Assembly: GCA_021852245.1 (NCBI GenBank)
Contig: JAJZNY010000072.1
Location: forward strand, 1-12,000
Direction of reading: 5' to 3'
DNA: 12,000 nt
Source of the DNA: Planctomycetota bacterium
Lineage (GTDB): Bacteria > Planctomycetota > Phycisphaerae > WQYP01
Position 1 is the stretch's first letter. Each line of letters opens with the position of its first letter. This document shows positions 1-6,838 of the stretch, in pieces. The position numbers were made by a program, and so were the translations under genes. The notes beneath the pieces are model-generated. The model did no database searches. It was not told the DNA's origin and saw nothing but the letters and a program-made list of their open reading frames with translations.

Positions 1-194
1 CGCCACGGAACTTTCAGCCGGCTTACACGCATCTGCAGATGCTTCCATACCGGCGCCGTCAGTTTGCGAGCTACCATTCCATCGGTCAATGGTTTGCGCG
101 TGTAGGTTTCGCACCCCGCAACCAGCAGCAGACAGATGGCGGCGATGAGCGGACCGTAAATTCGATAAGATGTCGAAGGCCTCTTGGCTGTCAC
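1..194 (-). CDS. Partial lipoprotein, possibly TolC-type efflux outer-membrane protein (N-terminus only)
   Basis: Reading leftwards from a GTG at 192-194, an open frame of 64 codons runs off the left edge, so only the N-terminus is visible. It starts with a basic stretch (VTAKRPSTSYR), then a hydrophobic segment (about residues 14-26) and a clear lipobox LVAGC with the lipidated Cys at residue 28. This is a type II signal peptide, so the product is a membrane-anchored lipoprotein. The sequence after the Cys (CETYTRKPLTDG) resembles the start of CusC/TolC-family efflux lipoproteins, which often have a C-x-x-Y-x-x-x-P-L pattern, but this is a weak resemblance on few residues. An in-frame TGA lies 12 bases before the GTG and a GGGTGA-like Shine-Dalgarno overlaps it, so no upstream start is available nearby. 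The lipoprotein nature is well supported; the family is a guess. Confidence 0.6.
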   Translation of the reverse strand, partial: MTAKRPSTSYRIYGPLIAAICLLLVAGCETYTRKPLTDGMVARKLTAPVWKHLQMRVSRLKVPW

Positions 195-320
195 AACAGA
201 TACAAATCACCCTGTAAATTGGAGCGCCGAGGCGACAACAGGCCGCCACCGTATTGGCTGGACGCGTCCATGCATCTGCGGCCACATTCGTCCTGAATAT
301 GGCAGCTCTCCGCGGCTGTT

Positions 321-359
321 ATCGGCATGATGCGCCCCTTGAGTTAAGGCCATGCCGAT
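321..359. repeat. 9-bp perfect inverted repeat with nested short stem
   Basis: ATCGGCATG at 321-329 is perfectly complementary to CATGCCGAT at 351-359, with a 21-base spacer. Inside the spacer CCTT and AAGG can form a second 4-bp stem around a GAGTT loop. No T-run follows on the plus strand. It could be an operator-like element, an RNA hairpin, or chance; nothing in the sequence decides. Confidence 0.4.
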
Positions 360-645
360 CTCTGCGTCAAGACCGCATAGTGTTAACCGCCGGCGCCGCA
401 ATTTATTGCGTACACTTTCGACGCATCCTTCCAACCCGAAATTCAATGTATTCACTTTGGATGAAATTCAAATGAAAATTGCAGACACAAACCCAATTCA
501 CGCCGGGGACCGAGGCGGCGAAATACTTGATCGCAACAGCCAGTTGAAAACGGTCCTGCTGCACAACGGTGCCATTGGCAACACTTCTACGACACTCGGA
601 AACTTCCCTGTGACGCGTCGGCGTGTCCAGACCGGCACCTGAGTT

Positions 646-651
646 TATACT
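646..651 (+). promoter_or_regulatory. Candidate -10 box upstream of hemC
   Basis: TATACT matches the sigma-70 consensus TATAAT at 5 of 6 positions and lies 35 bases before the hemC start codon. No good -35 hexamer is found at the usual distance (the bases at 623-628 match only 3 of 6), so this is a weak candidate. Confidence 0.25.
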
Positions 652-686
652 CTCAACATTGACGCTTGATCCGGCCCGGGAGGCAT

Positions 687-1634
687 ATGGCGATTTTACG
701 AATTGGCACTCGCGGAAGTTTGCTTGCTAAAACTCAGACGCAGATGGTTGCGGAGGCGCTGGCGCGAGCTAATCCCGGGCTGAAAACCGAACTCATCACC
801 ATCACCACTTCCGGTGATCGCCACCGCGAAGGCCCGCTGCAGAATGCCGGCGGCAAAGGCCTCTTTGTAAAAGAATTGCAGCAGGCCCTGATGGAGAGGC
901 GCATTGATCTGGCCGTCCATTCAGCCAAAGACCTGCCGGTTGGACAGGCGGCCGGATTGAAATTGGTCGCTACACCCCTGCGAGCCGATCCGCATGACGT
1001 ATGGATAGGATTTAATGGCATGGCGATAGCGGAACTGCCGCAGAGTGCCGTTGTGGGGACTACATCGCTGCGCCGAGCGGCGCAATTGCGTGCGAAGCGC
1101 CCCGACCTGCGTATCGAACCACTGCGCGGAAATATCGACACCCGACTGGATAAGGTCAGCCGAGGTGTTGTCGCGGGAACATTTCTTGCCAAAGCGGGTT
1201 TGGATCGCACCGGACTTTTGCCGAAGTCTGCCGTCGCATTACCGCTGGATGAATTTATTCCGGCCGTTGGTCAGGGGACGCTGGCATTGGAGTGCCGCGA
1301 TGACGACCGGACCACCACAGTTGCCGCCGAATCGATTCATGATGCCCATGCCGGAGCGGCCCTGGAGTTTGAACGTAAAGTGGTGGAAGCGCTGGCGGGT
1401 GACTGCCTGGCGCCGATCGGCGTGCTTGCCCGGCCCCGGCATCTGGATCATGCCGGTTCCAAGGGGTGGATATTTCGTGCGCTGATCGCACTTCCCGATG
1501 GCAGTGAGATTGCCCGGGCGACGATCATGAGCGAAGAGGCCATTCCCGATGCCGCATCATTGAAATTACTGTTGGAAACACTCCGGCGTCGAGGAGCGGC
1601 GGAAATTATGGATAAACTCCGGCTTTTGCGATAA
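687..1634 (+). CDS. hemC: Hydroxymethylbilane synthase (porphobilinogen deaminase)
   Basis: Cytoplasmic enzyme of tetrapyrrole synthesis that joins four porphobilinogens into hydroxymethylbilane using a covalently bound dipyrromethane cofactor. The 315-residue product has the usual family length. It opens with ILRIGTRGSLLA, the family's N-terminal signature. The catalytic aspartate sits in VHSAKDLP (Asp82), the cofactor- and substrate-binding arginines lie in TTSLRRAAQL and LRGNIDTRL, and the dipyrromethane-attachment cysteine is Cys240 in GDCLAPIG. I chose ATG 687 because a GGGAGG Shine-Dalgarno (678-683) lies just upstream and conserved sequence begins there; an in-frame TTG at 666 would only add seven unconserved residues. 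HemB, the preceding enzyme of the pathway, is encoded in this window about 5 kb downstream on the same strand, but other genes intervene, one of them opposite in direction, so the two are not in one operon. All key residues are present; the assignment is secure. Confidence 0.97.
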   Translation: MAILRIGTRGSLLAKTQTQMVAEALARANPGLKTELITITTSGDRHREGPLQNAGGKGLFVKELQQALMERRIDLAVHSAKDLPVGQAAGLKLVATPLRADPHDVWIGFNGMAIAELPQSAVVGTTSLRRAAQLRAKRPDLRIEPLRGNIDTRLDKVSRGVVAGTFLAKAGLDRTGLLPKSAVALPLDEFIPAVGQGTLALECRDDDRTTTVAAESIHDAHAGAALEFERKVVEALAGDCLAPIGVLARPRHLDHAGSKGWIFRALIALPDGSEIARATIMSEEAIPDAASLKLLLETLRRRGAAEIMDKLRLLR

Positions 1635-1667
1635 TTCATCACCCCCCTGCCATGAACCCGCCGCATG

Positions 1668-1676
1668 TGATATAAC
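1668..1676 (+). promoter_or_regulatory. Candidate extended -10 promoter of the MFS-acyltransferase gene
   Basis: TGATATAAC fits the extended -10 form TGn-TATAAT with one mismatch. It lies 62 bases before ATG 1739, within the 104-base gap after hemC. No clear -35 hexamer is seen, which is tolerated for extended -10 promoters. A small inverted repeat (CCATG / CATGG, 1679-1696) lies just downstream and could be an operator or chance. Confidence 0.35.
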
Positions 1677-1738
1677 TTCCATGTAATTCTGCATGGCGGC
1701 AGATAATGACCGGTAGTTGTAGAAAATAAAAAGGCGTG

Positions 1739-3718
1739 ATGAAGCAATCCATTGCGGCACAATCCACGGCTGATGATACCCCCCTTCTGATGCACTTCCC
1801 GCCGCTTTGGCGCAATCGAAACTTTTTTCTGCTGGCGACCGCTTACGTGGTATCGGTGGTCGGCGATCGGATCCATTATCTGGTCATGCTGGCACTGATG
1901 TGCTATGTGATTCTGCATGATAAAACAGAAAGTGCTCAGCATTCGGCCCAGCTTAATATCGCCATGTTCATTCCGTTTCTCCTGCTGGCACCGATCGGCG
2001 GCGCCATTTCCGACCGGCTGCCGCGGCGATGGGTGATGATCGGCTGCGATCTCACGCGTTTTGTCATTGTGATCATCGCCCGAACAGTCCTGCTGGTGGC
2101 CGCCTATCACAGCAGTCTGCCGGTGTGGGAACTGCTGGTGCTGCTTTTCGGTTCCGAGGTGATTCTCTCAAGCTTCGGGGAGATATTCTCACCCGCGCGT
2201 GCCGCCATCGTTCCCAATCTCGTCCATCCGCGGGAACTGCTGCAGGCCAATTCCATACTTTCAGTGGCGGGCACGATCAGCACGCTGGCGGGTTTTGTGC
2301 TCGGCGGAGTCCTCATCACCTTGGGCCAATACTGGCATTACGGCCTTCAGGTGGCGATGTACGCCGATGCGGCAACCTATCTGATGTCGGCGACGGCGGT
2401 TTTTTCGATGAAGTTGCAACCCGGTATGGATCGGCCCGAACCGGTGAAGGGGCATACGCATCCGGGATTAATCAAGGAGCTCACCAGCGCCTGGCATTAT
2501 CTGCGCTGCCATAAACATCCGCTCCAGGCCATCACGCTGGAAGTGCTATTTTTTACCGCCAGTTCGGTCATCCTCAATTGCATGCCGGCGATTGTCACAT
2601 CACGCTTTCATCTTACCGCCAGTGATTTTGCCTATTTCATGGGGGTTGCCGGGATCGGGATGATCGTCGGGGCGGCGGCGGTAAGCCGTGCGCGTAATGG
2701 AATTCCGAAAGAAGTGGGCATCGGCTGGGCGACGGTAGCGATCGGTGCGGGGATACTGATGGCCGGCCAGGCGTCGCACTGGGAGACGTTTCTGATCTGG
2801 CTGACGCTCAGTGCATCGTTCGGTGCGGTGATGTTCATCACGGTCGATACGCTGCTCCAGCGCGTGGTGCCGGACTGGGTGCGAGGGCGTGTGATGGGAG
2901 CCCGGGATCTGCTCACAACCTTCGGCCTGCTTCTGCCGACCGTGCCAATCGCATTCTGGCCAAAGGTGGACGCCTTTTTAATGTCGATCATTCTCGGCGT
3001 GGGAACTGCGATTCTGGCTATCGGTGTATTTTTGTTGATTATCTACTACAGACGGCAACCTCTGCCACTGCCGGCCGCCGCCGCCCGGCGTCTGGTCGCC
3101 GCCTATATGCAGGTGGTGCACCGCTGGCGCCGAGCCAACGCCTGTCGCATTCCAGTTCACGGGCCGGCCATTGTGGTGGGCGATCACGGCGGTGCTCTGC
3201 AGACTCTCGCGGTCGCCATCAGCAGCAAGCGACGACTGGTTCGCCTCATGATGGAGGACAAATATTTCCGGCTTCCGATTTTACGGCAGATATTCGGGCT
3301 CCTGGGGTGTATCTCCGTCAAGGAACATGGGACACGCGGCACCAGCCTCCGCCAGGCGCTGCGGGCACTGGACAATGGACATGTCGTGGGTCTTTTTCCC
3401 GAGATATCTGTCGGCTCCGGACCGGCGGTCGGGCAGCCCCAGCTTGCGGCTGCGCTGCTTGCAGCCCGGACCGGTGCGCCGGTGGTTCCGGTATATATCT
3501 CGGGTACCTATCCGCACCGCTCGGTCCTTCGCACCTTATTAAAACCCGCGAGGGTGGTGGTGCATTTCGGTTCCCCGATCCATTTTGACCGATACCAGAA
3601 GGACTCCTCTTCCCGGGAGCACCTTCGCGAAGTGGCAAAAGAAATTTTGCAGGCGATTGAGCACCTCAGGCGGCGGGTAGAAAGTACCGCGGAAAAAGGC
3701 TCACCGACGCGTCGATAG
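1739..3718 (+). CDS. MFS transporter fused to a PlsC-like acyltransferase domain
   Basis: A 659-residue two-part membrane protein. Residues about 25-440 are a major facilitator transporter: many hydrophobic helices and the motif-A-like loop GGAISDRLPRRW near residues 87-98. Residues about 460-645 form a cytoplasmic lysophospholipid/glycerophosphate acyltransferase-like domain, with MEDKYFRLPILRQIFGLLGC matching the acceptor-binding block and APVVPVYISG matching motif IV. The pairing recalls the LplT flippase and Aas acyltransferase system that re-imports and reacylates lysophospholipids, but here there is no acyl-ACP synthetase domain. Oddly, the catalytic H-x4-D is HGGALQ (His483, Asp replaced by Gln488), and the usual FPEGTR block reads FPEISVG. 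Activity may be lost or changed. ATG 1739 is preferred over the overlapping GTG 1736 because AAGG (1731-1734) is better placed. Transporter fold and fusion are solid; the substrate is unknown. Confidence 0.85.
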   Translation: MKQSIAAQSTADDTPLLMHFPPLWRNRNFFLLATAYVVSVVGDRIHYLVMLALMCYVILHDKTESAQHSAQLNIAMFIPFLLLAPIGGAISDRLPRRWVMIGCDLTRFVIVIIARTVLLVAAYHSSLPVWELLVLLFGSEVILSSFGEIFSPARAAIVPNLVHPRELLQANSILSVAGTISTLAGFVLGGVLITLGQYWHYGLQVAMYADAATYLMSATAVFSMKLQPGMDRPEPVKGHTHPGLIKELTSAWHYLRCHKHPLQAITLEVLFFTASSVILNCMPAIVTSRFHLTASDFAYFMGVAGIGMIVGAAAVSRARNGIPKEVGIGWATVAIGAGILMAGQASHWETFLIWLTLSASFGAVMFITVDTLLQRVVPDWVRGRVMGARDLLTTFGLLLPTVPIAFWPKVDAFLMSIILGVGTAILAIGVFLLIIYYRRQPLPLPAAAARRLVAAYMQVVHRWRRANACRIPVHGPAIVVGDHGGALQTLAVAISSKRRLVRLMMEDKYFRLPILRQIFGLLGCISVKEHGTRGTSLRQALRALDNGHVVGLFPEISVGSGPAVGQPQLAAALLAARTGAPVVPVYISGTYPHRSVLRTLLKPARVVVHFGSPIHFDRYQKDSSSREHLREVAKEILQAIEHLRRRVESTAEKGSPTRR

Positions 3719-3742
3719 CGCCCCATTGCAACCTGCGACCCA

Positions 3743-4639
3743 TCACTGCAGGGCCTGCATCGCCTTAAGGGCCGCGCGGATGCGGCGCTTTACCTCCGGC
3801 AGCGACTCGATATCCGCAGCAGGGGTGTGGAGGCGGGATTGAAGAGAGACCGCATCCTGCAGATCGCCGGCGGCTTTTTGAAACGCCTTGAGATGCCGCA
3901 ACACGGTGTTCAATTGGGCATCCGGCGCGGCATGGATGGCATGCATGAATTCCAGCAGATAGCGCCACTGCTTGCCGGCAATACGTGTGCGGTGAATACG
4001 ATGCGGGGTGGGCTGCACATAAGACCGCCGGGATCGCCGGTTGAATCGCCGCCGGTGCCACGCGAGCCGCGAACGGATCGCCTCTTGAACCATCTTCGGA
4101 TCAACATGCAGGTCCAGAGCGCGGGTGCCGTCAACCACCCGGTGGAGTTCCGCATCCGCAGCCGCCTGCTTCCAATGGCGATTCAGTAATTGTAAAGCCG
4201 CCCGACGTTCTTTCCGAAGTGCTCCAATGAACTCTCGGCGGCGAGCCACATCGATATCCGCGTTCTTTCGGCCCGTTGCCTGCAAATTCTGCAGGAAGAC
4301 ATCAATATCACGTACGCGACCGGCGGCCCGGCGCAAATCTCGCAGGCGTCGGACACAATGACGGGCGCAGCGGGGCGGAATGCTGCCCGAGGCGGCAAGC
4401 AGGGCGAGAGCCTCGGTCGTGCGACGGGTCGCGACGCGCAGATCATGGATGACCCGCTCGCCGGGTTCGGCGTGAACCGCGAGAAGGTAGCCGCGCATCA
4501 GGGATAGCCGCCGATAGAGATGATCGGTAATCTGCCGCATGTGCCTGGGAGAAAAGCTGCTGGAGTCAAGCTCCATATCGTTCGGCGAAGAAGGATGGCC
4601 TGCAGTGATGCGTGAAATAGGAGACATGCGGCTGCTCAT
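3743..4639 (-). CDS. CHAD-domain protein (polyphosphate-binding family)
   Basis: A 298-residue, very arginine- and histidine-rich, all-helical protein. From about residue 30 to the end it is a CHAD domain, a helical bundle of conserved histidines and basic residues. The first half carries the signature HDLRVATRR (residues 65-73) and RVRDIDVFLQNL (about 108-119). The second half repeats the pattern with HRTRIAGKQWRYLLEF (from His216) and GDLQDAVSL (from Gly258). CHAD proteins bind inorganic polyphosphate and are often found near polyphosphate enzymes; here a Ppx/GppA gene is divergently transcribed only 56 bases away. No CYTH catalytic domain is fused to it, so by itself it is probably a binding or granule-associated protein. 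Its first 28 residues are not conserved-looking, and internal Met22 or Met34 are possible alternative starts; none has a strong ribosome binding site. It converges with the MFS-acyltransferase gene with a 24-base gap. Confidence 0.88.
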   Translation of the reverse strand: MSSRMSPISRITAGHPSSPNDMELDSSSFSPRHMRQITDHLYRRLSLMRGYLLAVHAEPGERVIHDLRVATRRTTEALALLAASGSIPPRCARHCVRRLRDLRRAAGRVRDIDVFLQNLQATGRKNADIDVARRREFIGALRKERRAALQLLNRHWKQAAADAELHRVVDGTRALDLHVDPKMVQEAIRSRLAWHRRRFNRRSRRSYVQPTPHRIHRTRIAGKQWRYLLEFMHAIHAAPDAQLNTVLRHLKAFQKAAGDLQDAVSLQSRLHTPAADIESLPEVKRRIRAALKAMQALQ

Positions 4640-4695
4640 CGGTCCATCTGCTTAAGGTTAGACAACTTCCACCCGCCGCAGCATAATCATGAACG
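4640..4695. promoter_or_regulatory. Divergent promoter region between CHAD gene and ppx/gppA
   Basis: These 56 bases separate two divergent start codons and so must carry signals for at least one gene, or the transcripts start inside the neighbouring coding regions. CATAAT at 4682-4687 fits a -10 for the rightward gene at 5 of 6 positions, but it would leave only a very short leader. TTGTCT on the minus strand (about 4659-4664) matches a -35 at 4 of 6 for the leftward gene. Neither has a convincing partner hexamer. The shared region suggests the two polyphosphate-related genes may be co-controlled. Confidence 0.35.
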
Positions 4696-6408
4696 ATGGT
4701 AAAGTCCCGCGCAATTGTTAAGGTTTTCCGGCAGCCGCTCGCAGGAACGCGGCATCGCCGCGGGACAACCCGACCACCGTCCCGCAATTTACCCGCCGCA
4801 AAACCAACCACGTCCGGCAGTCCGCATGGGCTTCGCCTCTGCGCCATCGACATCGGCACCAACTCACTGCATATGGTGATTGTGGAAGTGACCGCCGGAT
4901 TGACGTTCCGCACGCTCAGTTCACAGAAAGAACTGACACAACTCGGGCGGGATGCGTTGGTCAAGCACCTGCTGACGCGATCCGCCATGAATCACACCGT
5001 GACGGTTCTGGGGCGATACCTGCGCGTGGCGCAGAGCTTTGAATGCGATCAGGTGCTGGCATTTGCCACCAGTGCGGTGCGAGAGAGCGTCAATGGCGGC
5101 GATTTTATTCAGTTGGTCAAAGAGCAGCTCGGTCTTGACGTGCGGATTATCTCCAGTCAGGAGGAAGCACGCCTGATTTATCTGGCGGTCCGCCAAGCCA
5201 TTAATTTTGATCTCGGCACGGCATTGGTGGTGGATATCGGCGGCGGGTCGGCTGAATTCATTCTCGCCCAGTATGAAAAACCGCTTATGCTTGAGAGCCG
5301 CAAGCTTGGTGCCAGTCGCCTGACGCAGGCATTCCTGACCGCGGACCCTCCGGCAAAATCGCAGATCAAGCGGCTGCGAAAACATATTCATAAAATTCTT
5401 TCCCCGCTGGTAAAGCGCATCAAGGCATTACAGCCACGACAGTATGTCGGCACTTCCGGAACGATGGAAAACATCGCCTCCATGTGCGCGGCCCTCCATG
5501 GCCAGCAGGCGGCTCGCGGCCGGGTGGCCGGTGTCATTACCCGCGAGGATTTCGATCTGATTTATCGCCGCGTTACCCGGATGTCGATGCGGCAGCGGGA
5601 ATCCATTGCGGGTTTGGACCCGGCACGCGCATTTCAGATCGTCGCCGGATGCGTTCTTGTTGAATATCTGTTCGATCAATTCCAGATCAATCGAATCGAG
5701 ATTTCCGATCGTGCCATGCGCGAGGGGATGATCATCGACTATATGCAGACCCATTGGCCGAAGGTGCGTCTGTCGGTTGAGATCATGGATCCGCGACGAC
5801 GGAATGTCGTGGAATTGGGGCGGCGGTGCAATTTTGACGAAGCTCATGCCCGGCATGTGGCGAAGTTGGCGGTATCCATATTCGATCAACTTGCGCGAAT
5901 TCACCATTTGGATCGTCGCTACCGTGAATTGCTTGAATATGCCGCCATGCTTCATGATGTCGGCTGGCATATCGGCCATTCCGGACACCATAAGCATTCC
6001 TGGTATCTGATTAAAAATGGCGATTTAGCGGGCTTTTCGCCGCAGGAAATTGACATCATGGCGGTCACCGCCCGCTACCACCGACGGAGCATGCCCAAAA
6101 AAAGCCACGAACCGTACATGGCGCTGACGCCGGATGAACGCGACGTGGTGGAAAATCTCGCCGCAATACTGCGCATCGCCGAAGCGCTGGATCGGGGACA
6201 CTATCAATGTGTGGATCATGTTCAATGTTCGGCTGATCGCCGCCGTCTGCATTTCGTCATCCACCATCGAACCGACCCGGAACTTGAACTTTGGGCGGCG
6301 CGGCAGAAAGCGGATATGCTGGAGAAACTCTCGGGACGGAAGGCTGTTTTTGCCGCGCGTGAAATCCGCCAGCCCATCGGACGCGGCCACAGAGTCCCGG
6401 CGGAGTGA
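4696..6408 (+). CDS. Ppx/GppA-type exopolyphosphatase or pppGpp phosphatase with HD domain
   Basis: Cytoplasmic phosphatase of the actin-like ASKHA fold that removes terminal phosphate from polyphosphate (Ppx) or converts pppGpp to ppGpp (GppA). Residues about 47-345 are the Ppx-GppA domain: phosphate-binding loop IDIGTNS (51-57), the ISSQEEARL block with the catalytic glutamate (156 or 157), second nucleotide/phosphate loop VVDIGGGSAEF (178-188) and GTSGTMENI (252-260). Residues about 375-520 are an HD-type domain with LHDVGWHIGHSGHHKHS (from Leu419), as in two-domain Ppx enzymes. The 570-residue length exceeds the usual 500-515, largely because of about 45 extra basic, proline-rich residues before the catalytic domain. 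There is no in-frame ATG closer to the domain and no clear Shine-Dalgarno at 4696, so the true start is uncertain. The divergent CHAD gene favours a polyphosphate role. Ppx versus GppA cannot be settled by eye. Confidence 0.92.
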   Translation: MVKSRAIVKVFRQPLAGTRHRRGTTRPPSRNLPAAKPTTSGSPHGLRLCAIDIGTNSLHMVIVEVTAGLTFRTLSSQKELTQLGRDALVKHLLTRSAMNHTVTVLGRYLRVAQSFECDQVLAFATSAVRESVNGGDFIQLVKEQLGLDVRIISSQEEARLIYLAVRQAINFDLGTALVVDIGGGSAEFILAQYEKPLMLESRKLGASRLTQAFLTADPPAKSQIKRLRKHIHKILSPLVKRIKALQPRQYVGTSGTMENIASMCAALHGQQAARGRVAGVITREDFDLIYRRVTRMSMRQRESIAGLDPARAFQIVAGCVLVEYLFDQFQINRIEISDRAMREGMIIDYMQTHWPKVRLSVEIMDPRRRNVVELGRRCNFDEAHARHVAKLAVSIFDQLARIHHLDRRYRELLEYAAMLHDVGWHIGHSGHHKHSWYLIKNGDLAGFSPQEIDIMAVTARYHRRSMPKKSHEPYMALTPDERDVVENLAAILRIAEALDRGHYQCVDHVQCSADRRRLHFVIHHRTDPELELWAARQKADMLEKLSGRKAVFAAREIRQPIGRGHRVPAE

Positions 6409-6420
6409 GGACGACATACC

Positions 6421-6804
6421 ATGAAGAATCAATACCCATTCATCAGATGTATATGTCTTTCCGCCGTGTGCCTGATGGCAGTTGCCGGATGCAGCCGCCA
6501 TTCGCCCCCAACACCCAAGGGTACGACTTACCACTACATCGTTCACGGCACGATCGTGGCGCTGCCGGTATCCGGTCAGGGCCCGCCGCAGTTGCAGATC
6601 AATGCCGGTCCGATTCATAACTGGGTGCGGATGAACGGCAAGGTAGGAACGATGCCCGCCATGGTGATGCCATACCAACTGGAGCCGGGTCTGAGTACGG
6701 CAGGCCTTAAAGTGGGGGAAAAAATTGTGTTTCATTATGAAGTGAACTGGCAGCAGGATATCGCCCAGATAACTTCGATACGTCCCGCCCATGCCAAACC
6801 ATGA
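6421..6804 (+). CDS. CusF-like copper-binding lipoprotein
   Basis: A 127-residue exported protein. The N-terminus is a type II signal peptide (basic start, hydrophobic residues 11-22, lipobox VAGC with Cys24), so it should be lipid-anchored outside the cytoplasmic membrane. Residues about 38-120 look like the small CusF-type OB-fold copper chaperone: a first strand HYIVHGTIVAL, the methionine motif TMPAMVMP (Met78, Met81, Met83), then LKVGEKIVFHYEV and a closing DIAQITSI strand. CusF proteins carry Cu(I) in the periplasm. The classic His ligand and Trp cap are not at their usual spots; His66 and Trp68 lie in an extended loop before the Met motif. GAGG at 6407-6410 is the ribosome binding site and overlaps the ppx/gppA stop; the gene starts 12 bases after that stop, suggesting co-transcription. 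hemB follows after 34 bases. Family assignment is by motif only. Confidence 0.75.
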   Translation: MKNQYPFIRCICLSAVCLMAVAGCSRHSPPTPKGTTYHYIVHGTIVALPVSGQGPPQLQINAGPIHNWVRMNGKVGTMPAMVMPYQLEPGLSTAGLKVGEKIVFHYEVNWQQDIAQITSIRPAHAKP

Positions 6805-6838
6805 CATAACAGGCGTTATTCGGAGATTTGAGGTTTAT

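Larger units (their letters stand above)
195..686. other. Intergenic stretch without a convincing gene
   Basis: These 492 bases separate the leftward lipoprotein gene from hemC. Short open frames exist on both strands (for example 207-455 minus and 472-642 plus), but none has a good ribosome binding site together with a recognisable protein sequence, and their compositions look like random translation. The stretch holds a 9-bp inverted repeat at 321-359 and a TATACT box at 646-651. It must carry the promoters of both divergent genes. I see no tRNA, riboswitch or insertion sequence in it. Confidence 0.5.

Noticed and set aside
30..41. 12-bp perfect palindrome CATCTGCAGATG
   Set aside because: It lies within the partial lipoprotein gene and encodes ordinary residues (His-Leu-Gln-Met); no second functional hint.
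207..455. Minus-strand frame of 82 codons in the gap before hemC
   Set aside because: No ribosome binding site or recognisable sequence; it overlaps another open frame on the opposite strand that is equally unconvincing.
472..642. Plus-strand frame of 56 codons beginning MKIADTNPIHAG before hemC
   Set aside because: No clear Shine-Dalgarno and no recognised similarity; not enough to call a gene.
734..1210. Minus-strand frame of 158 codons inside hemC
   Set aside because: It is antisense to a gene with all catalytic residues, and its Arg/Ser/Ala-rich translation is typical of a shadow frame.
1448..2110. Long minus-strand open frame (220 codons) across the hemC end and MFS start
   Set aside because: It is antisense to two well-supported genes, spans their boundary, and its translation is rich in His, Arg and Ser with no motif. 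It is a shadow of GC-biased codon use.
6025..6807. Minus-strand frame of 260 codons opposite the ppx/gppA end and the CusF-like gene
   Set aside because: It is fully antisense to two genes with clear motifs, and its translation has no recognisable domain.
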